From assembly GCF_000495815.1 (NCBI RefSeq), contig NZ_AWGE01000008.1, positions 1-64,000 on the forward strand: a stretch of DNA of 64,000 nucleotides. Reading direction: 5' to 3'. Each line of letters starts with the position of its first letter. Position 1 is the stretch's first letter. Origin of the DNA: Asticcacaulis sp. AC466. GTDB lineage: Bacteria > Pseudomonadota > Alphaproteobacteria > Caulobacterales > Caulobacteraceae. Under the pieces are notes generated by a model. The model saw only the letters and a program-made list of their open reading frames with translations. It was not told the DNA's origin and did no database searches. Positions 34,371 to 42,876 of this stretch are shown here, piece by piece. The translations under genes were made by a program, and so were the position numbers.

Positions 34371-34712
34371 TCAGGGCTGCTCGGTCAGGCTGTAGATGCG
34401 CTCCATTTCCAGCCAGGTCGATCCTTCAGGCCCGAAGGGTAGGGGCTTCTGAAAGGTGCGCATCAGGGCGTCCCATGCCTGCACATCCGGGTTGTCGGCA
34501 TCGCGCGCGGCCTTGGCGACGGGGTCGAACCTGTCCCCCTGGTCCATGATGAGGACCATCCGATCCCCGACCAGGTAGATTTCCAGGTCGCGGATGTCGT
34601 CAGCGCGAATGGCGGCGGTAACGGCAGGCGGGGGCGCTCCGGCGGCGTGCCAGGCCCTGTAGCGCGCAATGCCTTCGGCATGGATGTCAACGGCGAAGAC
34701 TTTACGAACCAT
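34371..34712 (-). CDS. rhaM: L-rhamnose/L-fucose mutarotase, RhaM family
   Basis: A 113-residue ferredoxin-like protein of the RhaM (DUF718) family: VFAVDIHAEGIARYRAWHAA, IRADDIRDLEIYLVGDRMVL, FDPVAKAARDADNPDVQAW and the tail W-LEMERIYSL. It interconverts the anomers of 6-deoxy-L-sugars so the correct one feeds the aldose dehydrogenase. RhaM homologues serve both L-rhamnose and L-fucose pathways. It lies 6 bp after the LacI regulator gene and upstream of the glycosidase operon. GGAATGAAACCCC precedes its ATG. The presence of the catabolic enzymes at 46-56 kb supports the assignment. Confidence 0.85.
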   Translation of the reverse strand: MVRKVFAVDIHAEGIARYRAWHAAGAPPPAVTAAIRADDIRDLEIYLVGDRMVLIMDQGDRFDPVAKAARDADNPDVQAWDALMRTFQKPLPFGPEGSTWLEMERIYSLTEQP

Positions 34713-34718
34713 GGGGTT

Positions 34719-35741
34719 TCATTCCGGGATGTTTTCCTTGAAAATCGCCTGGACCCGTATCGGCAGATAGGCCTTCAGCGTTTCGCCGCGCACGGTTCGC
34801 GCCAACTGGTCCACGGCGTCACGCGCTTCGACGTGCGGGTTCTGGTCGATGACCGCATCCATCGTGCCGGATAACAGGAAACGCCGCGTGTGGTCGGTCA
34901 GCTCATGGCCGATAAAGACGATCTGTTGGGCGCGGCCGCTTTCTTCCAGAGCCCGGGCAATGCCGCGGTTGCCGGCACCGATGTTGTAAATGCCGGCCAG
35001 GTCGGGATATTCGTGCAGCAGGGCGCGGGCTTCGGTATAGGCGGCCTCGTCGTCGTCATGCACTTCGCGCAGTTCGACGACGGACAGGTTGGCGTAGGAT
35101 TCGCGCAGGATATGCCGGAAACCCATCTCGCGTTCTTCGTGGCCGCGATAGGACAAGGAGCCTGCGAACAGGGCCAGCTTGGCCGGCGCGCGGGGCAGGA
35201 GCCGCCCCAGCAGATAGCCGCTCAGGCGGCCGGCGGCGCGGTTATCTATCCCGATATAGCCTTCGCGCGGCACATTGGAGATGTCCGAAATCAGGGTGAA
35301 GACCACGGTTCCGGCATTGCGCAACTGACGCAGCGCTTCGCGCACGACCGGATGATCCAGGGCGATGACGCCCACGCCGGTTGACTGTCCGGCCAGCTTC
35401 AAAAGTGCATCGGCCAGGGCGTAGGGATCGAAACCTTCGATGAAGTGGAGGCGTAGGTCGATGTCGCCGCGATCCGCGCTGACCTCTTCCAGCGATCGCG
35501 CCAAATTCTGCATGAAGGTGTTGGTGCCGTTTGGCAGAATGAAATCCAGCGTGACGGGGGCGCGGCTGATCGAAGTTTCACCGGGTTGGCTGATATAGCC
35601 AAGCCGGGCCGCGGTCTGGATAACGATGTCGCGAGTGCGGTCGCGCACGCCGGGGCGCTTGTTCAGGACCCGGTCCACGGTCGCGGTGGAAACGCCCGCC
35701 TGCCTGGCGATATCGATCAAGGTGGCACGTGTTACGGCCAT
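34719..35741 (-). CDS. LacI-family transcriptional regulator
   Basis: The 340-residue protein has an N-terminal LacI HTH (TLIDIARQAGVSTATVDRVL) with hinge, and a periplasmic-binding-protein-like sensor domain (LDFILPNGTNTFMQNLARSL, GVIALDHPVVREALRQL, YIGIDNRAAGRLSGYLLGR, IYNIGAGNRGIARALEESGR). The sensor resembles sugar-binding LacI members. It is co-transcribed with rhaM and divergent from the eight-gene DUF4432-lldD operon. Two TTGACATCAA copies (35793 and 35969) lie in the divergent gap and could be its sites. It may control the sugar pathway together with, or instead of, the GntR regulator at 56 kb. Confidence 0.9.
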   Translation of the reverse strand: MAVTRATLIDIARQAGVSTATVDRVLNKRPGVRDRTRDIVIQTAARLGYISQPGETSISRAPVTLDFILPNGTNTFMQNLARSLEEVSADRGDIDLRLHFIEGFDPYALADALLKLAGQSTGVGVIALDHPVVREALRQLRNAGTVVFTLISDISNVPREGYIGIDNRAAGRLSGYLLGRLLPRAPAKLALFAGSLSYRGHEEREMGFRHILRESYANLSVVELREVHDDDEAAYTEARALLHEYPDLAGIYNIGAGNRGIARALEESGRAQQIVFIGHELTDHTRRFLLSGTMDAVIDQNPHVEARDAVDQLARTVRGETLKAYLPIRVQAIFKENIPE

Positions 35742-36041
35742 TCGGCGCTCTCCCTGTATGGCCGCAGACCGTGGCGATGAGTCTTGCGGCTTTTGACATC
35801 AAAATACATCGGACGGGCGTGCCGAAGTCAAGCGGTTTTATAGGCTGGCAGCGTGGGTAGGCTTTGGGGTCGGTATAGGTATGAATATATATAATTGAAT
35901 TTACTTGGATAAATTCACCGCTATGCGACGGCGAGAAAGAAATTACACATATGATGTATGATGATGCATTGACATCAAGTCCGATCGGTATATGACTGGT
36001 CACCATCAAAAAAAGTCGCGTACAGGGATTGGGACCAGCGA
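35742..36041. promoter_or_regulatory. Divergent control region: operator site G, TTGACATCAA pair and a promoter
   Basis: There is no gene in these 300 bp. Site G, ATATGATGTATGAT, is at 35949-35962; its reverse complement matches site B at 13 of 14 positions. TTGACATCAA occurs at 35793-35802 and 35969-35978. A candidate promoter for the rightward operon is TTGACA (35969-35974), 16 bp, TATGAC (35991-35996), with site G immediately upstream of the -35. Confidence 0.6.
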
Positions 36042-37220
36042 ATGGCTGAACTTTTCAAGCGAACCTACACGCGCCGCGATCTGGCGGCGCATACCGGGCA
36101 ATTGTCGCAATTCGCGGGGGTGCGCCTGATGACCCTGGGTGACGGTATTGAACGCGGCGTGCGCTTGCTCGAATTTCGTACCGGATCCGGATTGCGCTTC
36201 ACGGTTTTGATCGATCGTGCCATGGACATTGCCGACTGCGACCATAATGGCCGTGCGGTCGGCTGGCATTCGCCGTCGGGCTTCCGTCATCCGGGTCTGC
36301 ACGACTATGAAGGCGAGGGCGGCCTGGGCTGGTTCCGTTCCTTTTCGGGGCTCATGGTTACCTGCGGCCTGGATCACATTCTGTTCATGGATGAGGATAA
36401 CGCGGACCACTATGTCTACGGACCGCGCAAGAGTGTGAAATCGTCTTTGCATGGCCGCGTCGGCACCATTCCGGCTCGACTGACCGGCTATGGCGAGCAC
36501 TGGGACGGTGACGTTTGCACCTTGTGGGCCGAAGGGGTGGTCCAGCAATCGACGGTGTTCGGCGAAGACCTGCACCTGATCCGCCGCATCGAGGCGACCG
36601 TCGGCAGCGATGAAATTCGTCTGCATGACCGCGTCGTCAATCACGGCTTTTACCGCACGCCGCACATGTACTGCTACCACATCAATGTCGGCCATCCGGT
36701 CCTGGCCGAAGGGGCGCGCTATGTCGCGCCGGTTCGCGACGTTGTCTGGGCGTCCCATGCCGGTGACGATTACCGCAAGCAGGCCGTGGGCTATCGCACG
36801 CTTCCCGCGCCGCAGATGAATTTTCACGAGCAGGTCTGGCAGCACGACATGCAGGCCGATGCCGATGGCCGGGTCACTGTCGCCCTGGTCAACGAAGCCA
36901 TCGGTTTCGGTTTCGAGGTCGAAGTGCTGAAGTCGCAGTTTCCGGCCATGTACGAATGGCAGAACCTTCAGGCCGGTCATTATGCCCTGGGTATAGAGCC
37001 GTCCTCGAACCACGTCTTTGGCAAGCCGTTCGCCAAGGCGCGCGATGAACTGATCTGGCTCGAGCATGGCGATGAGCGGCGCTATGACAGTGTCTTCCGC
37101 ATCCTGCCCGATGAGAGGGCCATCGCCGACGCCGTTGCGCGCATCGAAGCGGTGGCGGTTCAACCTGCCGATGACTATCCGGCGCCGTCGGGACACTTCC
37201 CGCCGATCGGGGAGCGTTGA
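36042..37220 (+). CDS. DUF4432 family protein (aldose 1-epimerase-like fold)
   Basis: A 392-residue galactose-mutarotase-superfamily protein. FTVLIDRAMDIADCDHNGRA, VGWHSPSGFRHPGLHDYEG, SFSGLMVTCGLDHILF, THMYCYHINVG-like PHMYCYHINVGHPVL and FEVEVLKSQFPAMYEWQNLQ are DUF4432 blocks. It is the first gene of an eight-gene operon that ends in lldD at 44016. Enzymes of this fold epimerise or isomerise free sugars or bind them; the DUF4432 reaction is not known to me. It is read from a divergent promoter region with operator site G. It has no signal peptide, so it is cytoplasmic. Confidence 0.8.
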   Translation: MAELFKRTYTRRDLAAHTGQLSQFAGVRLMTLGDGIERGVRLLEFRTGSGLRFTVLIDRAMDIADCDHNGRAVGWHSPSGFRHPGLHDYEGEGGLGWFRSFSGLMVTCGLDHILFMDEDNADHYVYGPRKSVKSSLHGRVGTIPARLTGYGEHWDGDVCTLWAEGVVQQSTVFGEDLHLIRRIEATVGSDEIRLHDRVVNHGFYRTPHMYCYHINVGHPVLAEGARYVAPVRDVVWASHAGDDYRKQAVGYRTLPAPQMNFHEQVWQHDMQADADGRVTVALVNEAIGFGFEVEVLKSQFPAMYEWQNLQAGHYALGIEPSSNHVFGKPFAKARDELIWLEHGDERRYDSVFRILPDERAIADAVARIEAVAVQPADDYPAPSGHFPPIGER

Positions 37221-37221
37221 T

Positions 37222-37986
37222 ATGTCGATAAAGAATACAATGGCGGGTAAGGTCGTGCTCTATACGGGTGCGGCGGGCGGACTGGGTCTGGGGACCACCT
37301 TGCGGTTTCTCGAACGCGGCGCCACCGTCGTAGCGGTCGATCACGACGAGACGAAGATTGCGGCCTTAAGCGCCGAGGCGGACAAGGTCGGCAGTGGGCG
37401 GCTACTGGTGACGCAATCAGACATGTCTGACCTGACCGGCTTTCGCGCCGACCTGAGGGCCAGCCTGAAGGAAACGGGCGGCTTCGACATCGTCATCAAC
37501 AACGCCGCCATCTATCCGTCCAAGCCATTCGAAGAGTTCACGGTCGAAGACCATCAGCGCGTGCAATGCGTCAATGTCGATGCCGGTATCGTGGCCGTTC
37601 AGGAGTCGCTGCCCGGTATGAAGGCCAAGGGTTTTGGGCGCATCATCAATATCGCCTCCATCACATTGTCGGGCGCATGGCCGAACATCTATCCCTATGT
37701 CGCATCAAAGGGCGCGCTGATTGGGCTGACCCATGCCTGGGCGCGGGAATTCGGCGCGTGGGGCATCACGGTCAACGCCATCTCCCCCGGCGCGTTTCCG
37801 ACCGATGCCGAGGCCATCAATCCCGATCCCGAAGGCTATAATCGGCATGTGCTGGCGCAGCAGTCGATCAAGCGCCGCGGCCATGTCGGCGACATCGCCA
37901 ATGCCATAGCCTTCCTCGCTGCCGAGGACACGGGCTTCATCACCGGCCAGACGCTGAACGTCAACGGCGGCTGGGTGATGCACTGA
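37222..37986 (+). CDS. Short-chain dehydrogenase/reductase (SDR)
   Basis: The 254-residue classical SDR has the cofactor motif YTGAAGGLGLG near residue 13, VINNAAIY, catalytic Ser in INIASITLSG, YVASKGALIG (Tyr-Lys) and a C-terminal TGQTLNVNGGWVMH. Asp after the second strand (VVAVDHDE) suggests NAD preference. ATG 37222, 2 bp after the DUF4432 stop and preceded by GGGGAGCG, is the start; the frame is open further upstream inside DUF4432 but that is not real. The substrate is unknown; the operon position next to DUF4432 and a CoA-transferase suggests oxidation of a sugar, sugar acid or hydroxyacid. Confidence 0.88.
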   Translation: MSIKNTMAGKVVLYTGAAGGLGLGTTLRFLERGATVVAVDHDETKIAALSAEADKVGSGRLLVTQSDMSDLTGFRADLRASLKETGGFDIVINNAAIYPSKPFEEFTVEDHQRVQCVNVDAGIVAVQESLPGMKAKGFGRIINIASITLSGAWPNIYPYVASKGALIGLTHAWAREFGAWGITVNAISPGAFPTDAEAINPDPEGYNRHVLAQQSIKRRGHVGDIANAIAFLAAEDTGFITGQTLNVNGGWVMH

Positions 37987-38011
37987 CTTTCAAGCAAGGA
38001 ATGAAATCACC

Positions 38012-39205
38012 ATGGGTATCTTAAGCGGCATTCGCGTCCTGGACTGTTCCATCGCCATGGCCGGGCCGTTCGCGGCGCAGCGCCTGGGCGACATGGGCGC
38101 CGACGTTATCAAGGTCGAGCCGACGACCGGCGAATGGCAACGCCACGCGCCGGCGGGCGGGGCGTGGGGCAATGAGATAAACGTTTCCTTCCTGTCGCTC
38201 AACCGCAACAAGCGGTCCCTGGCCGTCGATCTGAAGTCGGCAGAAGGCAAGGCCTTGCTGCTGGAAATGGTCAAGACCGCCGATGTCTTCCTGCAAAATT
38301 ACCGGCCCGGCGTCGCCGCCCGCCTGGGGGTCGATTACGAAACCTTATCGGCCATTAATCCGAAGCTGATCTATGTCTCCATGTCGGGCTATGGCGAGGA
38401 CGGACCCTACAAGAACTATCCGGGCCAGGATTTGCTGCTGCAATCCATGTCCGGTGCCATGATGTCGGCCGGTTCAAAGGACGCACCGCCATCGCCGGCG
38501 GGCCAGTATCTGGTTGACGCCATCACTGCCTATACCGCGTTCGAAGGAGCCTTGGCGGCGTTATTCCACCGTGAGCGGACGGGTGAGGGGCAGAAGGTCG
38601 AAGTCAATATGCTTGACGCCATCACGACCATCCAGATGCAAGAGCTGTCCGTCTTCACCGTTGGCCACAAGCCGCAGACCCGTTCGGTCGAGCCGCACGC
38701 GCACAGCTATATCCGCGCGCCCTACGGTGTCTTCAAGACCAAGGACAGCTACATCACCATTGCCATGGCCAATCTGAAAACGCTCGGCAAACTGATCGAA
38801 GAACCCTTCTTCGCCAATCTGGAAGACCAGACGGATTCGTGGACATACCGCGATGAAATCTACGCCATGACGCGGATCAAGCTCGAAGGGAAAACAACTC
38901 AGGAATGGCTCGACCTGTTCCGCCCGGTCGATATCTGGTGCGGTCCGGTCTACGGCTATGCCGATCTGGTCGAAGACCCGCAGATCAAGCACAATGGCAC
39001 CTTCGTCGAATATGACCACCCGACCGAAGGCCACGTCAAGACACCGGGCTTCCCGATCAAGTTTTCCAAGACGCCGTCTACCATCGGCCGGGGCGCGCCG
39101 CGTGTCGGCGAACATAGCCGGGAAATCCTGGCCTCGCTCGGCAAGTCGGAAGTGGAGATCGACGCCATCCTGGCCAGTGGCGCGGTGAAGCAGGCCGATG
39201 TCTGA
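38012..39205 (+). CDS. Class III (CaiB/BaiF) CoA-transferase
   Basis: A 397-residue family III CoA-transferase: GILSGIRVLDCSIAMAGPFA, LGDMGADVIKVEP, NRNKRSLAVDLKSAEGKALL, FLQNYRPGVAARLGV and catalytic Asp169 in GQYLVDAITAYTAFEGALAA. These enzymes move CoA between carboxylic acids via an aspartyl-CoA anhydride. It is third in the operon, and the following solute-binding-like gene overlaps its end by 8 bp. With an enoyl-CoA hydratase two genes on, it implies activation of an organic acid to a CoA thioester and a hydration, dehydration or isomerisation step. The acid is not identifiable from sequence. Confidence 0.9.
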   Translation: MGILSGIRVLDCSIAMAGPFAAQRLGDMGADVIKVEPTTGEWQRHAPAGGAWGNEINVSFLSLNRNKRSLAVDLKSAEGKALLLEMVKTADVFLQNYRPGVAARLGVDYETLSAINPKLIYVSMSGYGEDGPYKNYPGQDLLLQSMSGAMMSAGSKDAPPSPAGQYLVDAITAYTAFEGALAALFHRERTGEGQKVEVNMLDAITTIQMQELSVFTVGHKPQTRSVEPHAHSYIRAPYGVFKTKDSYITIAMANLKTLGKLIEEPFFANLEDQTDSWTYRDEIYAMTRIKLEGKTTQEWLDLFRPVDIWCGPVYGYADLVEDPQIKHNGTFVEYDHPTEGHVKTPGFPIKFSKTPSTIGRGAPRVGEHSREILASLGKSEVEIDAILASGAVKQADV

Positions 39206-40319
39206 CACGGTTGCGTATCGCGGGCTGACCTGGGATCATCCGCGCGGCTTTACTGCGCTGGACGCGGCGGCCCGGGCTCGCCCTGAGCTTGGCCTGTCGT
39301 GGGCCGTGCATTCTCTGGAAGGGTTTGAAACCCATCCCATCGCCGACCTGTGTGATCGCTACGACCTGGTCGTTCTGGACCATCCGCATGTCGGCGAGGC
39401 GGTAGAGGGCCAATGCCTGTTGCCGCTGGAAGACCTGTTTTCGGCGCATGAGATCGAAGGGTGGCGGCGCGACTGCATCGGGCCGTCCCTGGCCAGTTAC
39501 AATTTCGCCGGCCGGCAATGGGCGCTGCCGCTGGATGCGGCAACCCAGGTCATGGCCTGCCACCCGTCCGTCAGGGACATTCCCCGGACCTGGGACGACG
39601 TGCTGGCCTTCGACGGGCCCGTCGCTTTGTCGCTGGCCGGGCCGCACGCCGCCTTGAGCTTTCAATCGATCTGCGCGGCCCTGGGTGAACGCCCGGCCAC
39701 GGTGGACCCCGATATCTTCATCAGCCTGCAAACAGGCCTGGCCGCCTTCGACCTGATGCAGCGTCTGAAGGACGCGTCGCCGCTCAGTGTGCGCGACCTC
39801 AATCCGATCGGCATTCTTCAGCACATGGTCGATCATGACGATGTGGCCCTGTGTCCGCTGATCTACGGTTACGTCAATTACGCCAACCGCCTGACCTTCG
39901 CCAATGCGCCGCGCGGAAATGTCGAGACGGGGGGCGGCATTGGCTCGACGCTTGGCGGCACGGGGATTGGCATTTCGAGACGCTGCCGGATGACGCCGCA
40001 ACTGCTGGATCATCTGCGCTGGTTGATGTCGCCACAGGCGCAGGTGGATTTCATTCCCGCCCATGAGGGGCAGCCGTCCTTGCGTGCCGCCTGGCGCGAC
40101 GCCGGCGTAAATGCCCGGTGGGGCGGGTTCTACGCCAACACCTTCGATACGCTGGAGGCGGCCTATGTGCGCCCGCGCCACAACCGCGCCATTGCCTTCC
40201 AAACGGAAGCCTCGGCGCGCTTGCGTGCCGCCCTCTTCGATCACGGCGATCCGGCCGCCCTGCTGAACGACCTGCAAACCGCCTATGCCCGCACCCGTGT
40301 CCCTGGTACCGAGAGATAA
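39198..40319 (+). CDS. Solute-binding-protein-fold protein without signal peptide, embedded in a CoA-enzyme operon
   Basis: The 373-residue chain resembles family 1 extracellular solute-binding proteins: RGLTWDHPRGFTALDAAA, YDLVVLDHPHVGEA, CLLPLEDLFSAHEI, WALPLDAATQVMACHP, TWDDVLAF and LDHLRWLMSPQAQVDFIPAH. It begins MSDTVAYRGLTW, with no hydrophobic leader or lipobox and no usable upstream start, so it should stay in the cytoplasm. No ABC permease or ATPase is nearby. It overlaps the CoA-transferase gene by 8 bp and ends one base before the enoyl-CoA hydratase start, so it is made with them. It may bind a pathway acid, act as a partner subunit or sense a ligand. The function is unknown. Confidence 0.7.
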   Translation: MSDTVAYRGLTWDHPRGFTALDAAARARPELGLSWAVHSLEGFETHPIADLCDRYDLVVLDHPHVGEAVEGQCLLPLEDLFSAHEIEGWRRDCIGPSLASYNFAGRQWALPLDAATQVMACHPSVRDIPRTWDDVLAFDGPVALSLAGPHAALSFQSICAALGERPATVDPDIFISLQTGLAAFDLMQRLKDASPLSVRDLNPIGILQHMVDHDDVALCPLIYGYVNYANRLTFANAPRGNVETGGGIGSTLGGTGIGISRRCRMTPQLLDHLRWLMSPQAQVDFIPAHEGQPSLRAAWRDAGVNARWGGFYANTFDTLEAAYVRPRHNRAIAFQTEASARLRAALFDHGDPAALLNDLQTAYARTRVPGTER

Positions 40320-40320
40320 C

Positions 40321-41091
40321 ATGACGTCTGACCTGATCTTCGACTTCGATGGCGCAGTCGCCATCATCACCATCAACCGTCCGGCCAAGCTCAATTCAAT
40401 GACGCCGGACATGGCCCATGCCCTGGAAGCCGCGGTGGCGCACTGCAATGCGTCTGACACTATCCGCTGCGTTATCGTGACCGGCGCCGGCGATCGCGCC
40501 TTTTGCGCCGGGTCGGACATCCGCACGCTGGACGACTACGCCACGCCGTGGGATTTCCGCAATCGCGGCGACTATTGCGATGCCATCCGCCTGTGCTTGA
40601 AACCCACCATAGCAGCGGTCAACGGCTATGCCTTCGGCGGTGGGCTGGAAACGGCAATGAGCTGCGATATCCGCATCGCGTCGTCCAACGCGCAATTCGC
40701 CGCGCCGGAGATCAAGCTCGGGTGGATCGGCGGCGGTGGCATGGCGGCGGGACTGGTCCATTCGATCGGGGCCTCAAACGCTTCGCTGATGATCCTGACC
40801 GGCGATGCCATCACGGCGCAGAAGGCGGAGCAATGGGGGCTGGTCAGCGAGGTCTGTGAGCCGGCGGACCTGATGGCCCGTGCGCGGGCCATCGCCGACA
40901 CCATCGCGTCGCGGGCGCCGATCGCCGCCGAAACCGGCAAACTCAATTTGCGTGCAGCCCATACCATGCCGTATGAGAAGGCGGTCGAATACGAGCGCGA
41001 CCTGCAAACCATCTGCTTCGCTACCGATGACGCGAAGGAAGGCCGCGCGGCCTTTAAGGACAAGCGCTCGCCCGTATTCAACAGACGCTGA
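40321..41091 (+). CDS. Enoyl-CoA hydratase/isomerase family protein
   Basis: This is a 256-residue crotonase-fold protein: ITINRPAKLNSMTPDMAHAL, oxyanion-hole segments GDRAFCAGSDIRTLDDY and VNGYAFGGGLETAMSCDIRI, then APEIKLGWIGGGGMAAGL. The first catalytic Glu position of hydratases (GGG-E) reads GGGLETAMSC, so Glu is present there. The second position lies in the KLGWIGGGG segment, which has no Glu, so isomerase, lyase or dehydratase chemistry is as likely as simple hydration. The start at 40321 is next to the previous stop. It is the fifth gene of the operon and probably acts on the CoA ester made by the CoA-transferase. Confidence 0.88.
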   Translation: MTSDLIFDFDGAVAIITINRPAKLNSMTPDMAHALEAAVAHCNASDTIRCVIVTGAGDRAFCAGSDIRTLDDYATPWDFRNRGDYCDAIRLCLKPTIAAVNGYAFGGGLETAMSCDIRIASSNAQFAAPEIKLGWIGGGGMAAGLVHSIGASNASLMILTGDAITAQKAEQWGLVSEVCEPADLMARARAIADTIASRAPIAAETGKLNLRAAHTMPYEKAVEYERDLQTICFATDDAKEGRAAFKDKRSPVFNRR

Positions 41092-41114
41092 TACTATAAA
41101 AGGACACACTGCCT

Positions 41115-42086
41115 ATGACCCTGCCTAAAATCCTGATCACCCGTCCGTGGCCCAAGGGCGCTCAGGCCTATATGCAGGCGAAATACGATGTGACCGTCAA
41201 TGACAGCGGTGTGCCGCTCACTCATGACCAACTCATCCAAGCCATGTCTGACTATGACTGCGTCTGTTCGTCCCTCGGCGACCCGATGGACGCGGCGGTT
41301 TTCGCCGTGCCCAATGCGCGTGCCCGCATGATTGGTCACTATGGCGCCGGCTATGAAAATATCGATGTCGCCGCCGCCAAGGCCGCAGGCATCACGGTGT
41401 CCAACACGCCCGATGTCCTGACCGACGCCACGGCCGACATCGCCCTTATGCTGATGCTGATGACCTCGCGCCGCGCGTCGGAAGGTGAGCGTCAGTTGCG
41501 CGCCGGCCAGTGGAAGGGATGGGGGACGACCGCCCTGATGGGGCAGTCGCTCGAGGGCAAGACGCTGGGGCTGGTCGGCTTCGGCCGCATCGCCCAGGCG
41601 ACAGCGGAAAAGGCAGCGCGCGCGCTTGGCATGAAGATCGCCTATTACAGCCGCCGACAAGCGCCGGCGGAGGCGGAAGCGGCACTCGATGCGCGCTATG
41701 TCCCGTCACTCGACGGTCTGGCCGCGGTGGCCGATGTCCTGTCCCTGCATACGCCTGGCGGCGCGGAGACCCGGCATATGGTCGATGCGCGCCTGCTTGG
41801 CCTGATGAAGCCGACGGCCATCCTGATCAATACGGCGCGCGGCTCGGTGGTCAAGGAAGACGACCTGGCCGAGGCGCTCAAGGCCGGAACGATATGGGCG
41901 GCCGGTCTCGATGTTTACGAACATGAGCCCGACGTGCATCCCGCCCTTTTGCCCCTGAACAATGCTGTCCTGCTGCCGCATCTCGGCAGCGCCACGGTCG
42001 AAACGCGCGAAGCCATGGGGATGCGGGCCGCCACCAATGTCGATCTCTTCTTCGCGGGGGAGCCCGTTCGTGACCGCGTCGCTTGA
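41115..42086 (+). CDS. D-2-hydroxyacid dehydrogenase, glyoxylate/hydroxypyruvate reductase-like
   Basis: The 323-residue NAD(P)-dependent enzyme has the dinucleotide motif GLVGFGRIAQATAEKA, substrate-binding region HYGAGYENID, and the catalytic triad Arg in NTARGSVV, Glu in YEHEPDV and His in LLPHLGSAT. It resembles GhrB-type reductases that turn hydroxypyruvate into D-glycerate. The next gene is a glycerate kinase, overlapping by 17 bp, which strongly favours hydroxypyruvate as substrate. AAGGA lies 10 nt before the ATG. It probably links an FMN hydroxyacid oxidase step (lldD, two genes on) to 3-phosphoglycerate. Confidence 0.85.
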   Translation: MTLPKILITRPWPKGAQAYMQAKYDVTVNDSGVPLTHDQLIQAMSDYDCVCSSLGDPMDAAVFAVPNARARMIGHYGAGYENIDVAAAKAAGITVSNTPDVLTDATADIALMLMLMTSRRASEGERQLRAGQWKGWGTTALMGQSLEGKTLGLVGFGRIAQATAEKAARALGMKIAYYSRRQAPAEAEAALDARYVPSLDGLAAVADVLSLHTPGGAETRHMVDARLLGLMKPTAILINTARGSVVKEDDLAEALKAGTIWAAGLDVYEHEPDVHPALLPLNNAVLLPHLGSATVETREAMGMRAATNVDLFFAGEPVRDRVA

Positions 42087-42855
42087 GACGGTCGCGGCGC
42101 ATCTCGCCCGGTGGCGACGTGAGGCGGACGGTCCGTTTGTCCTTGGCATCTGTGGCGCGCAAGGGTCAGGCAAATCCACCCTGGCCGAAGGCTTGCGCGA
42201 TCGTCTAACAGCGGACGGTGTAAACGTTGCCCTGCTGTCGCTGGACGACCTGTACCTGCCGCGTGAGGCGCGACCGGTGCAGGTGTCAAAGCTGTTCGCC
42301 ACGCGTGGCGTGCCGGGCACCCATGATGTCGCCCTGGGCGAGCGGACGATCAAGCGCCTGATTTCCGGCCTGCCGACACGTTTGCCGCGGTTTGACAAGG
42401 CGACAGATGCGCCGGTGCCTGAAACACAATGGCCCGAAGTGACGGCACCCGATGTCTTGATTTTCGAAGGTTGGTGCGTCGGTGCGCGCCCGCAACCGGA
42501 GGCGGCCCTGTGCGATCCGGTCAACGGTCTGGAGCGCGAGGATGACGGCACGTGGCGGCAAGCGGTCAATGCGGCCTTGCACGGGCCCTACGCCACCTTG
42601 TTTGCCCATATCGACCGGCTGGTTTTGCTGGCCGCGCCCGATTTCAGCGTTGTACGCGACTGGCGGATCGAACAGGAGCAGGCCCTGCGCCAACGCCTGG
42701 CGGCCGAAGGCCGGTCGGGGAGCCGCGTCATGAGCGATGACGAGATCGGCCGCTTTATCCAGTATTATCAGCGGCTGACGCAACATATCCTTGACACCAT
42801 GCCCGCCTATGCCGATTTGACCCTGCGGCTTGACCGCGCGCGACACCTCGTCTGA
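42070..42855 (+). CDS. Glycerate kinase, P-loop (plant GLYK-like) type
   Basis: The 261-residue kinase has P-loop GICGAQGSGKSTLAEGL, LLSLDDLYLPREAR, GVPGTHDVALGERTI, PRFDKATD and VLIFEGWCVGARP, as in D-glycerate 3-kinase. An ATG at 41962 is in frame but lies deep inside the previous gene; GTG 42070 with GGGGGAG 7 nt upstream is the convincing start, giving a 17-bp overlap with the dehydrogenase and probably coupled translation. It would phosphorylate D-glycerate to 3-phosphoglycerate and feed glycolysis. As a pair with the preceding reductase it forms a hydroxypyruvate salvage route. Confidence 0.85.
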   Translation: MTASLETVAAHLARWRREADGPFVLGICGAQGSGKSTLAEGLRDRLTADGVNVALLSLDDLYLPREARPVQVSKLFATRGVPGTHDVALGERTIKRLISGLPTRLPRFDKATDAPVPETQWPEVTAPDVLIFEGWCVGARPQPEAALCDPVNGLEREDDGTWRQAVNAALHGPYATLFAHIDRLVLLAAPDFSVVRDWRIEQEQALRQRLAAEGRSGSRVMSDDEIGRFIQYYQRLTQHILDTMPAYADLTLRLDRARHLV

Positions 42856-42876
42856 TATCTTCAAGGACCCTTTGTC

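Noticed and set aside
36006-37196. 396-codon open frame on the minus strand
   Set aside because: Fully antisense to the DUF4432 gene, which has conserved family blocks. The antisense product is arginine- and histidine-rich with no recognisable domain, as expected for a shadow in high-GC DNA.
39078-40526. 482-codon open frame on the minus strand
   Set aside because: Antisense to the binding-fold and neighbouring genes of a tightly coupled operon. Composition is shadow-like and it has no family features.
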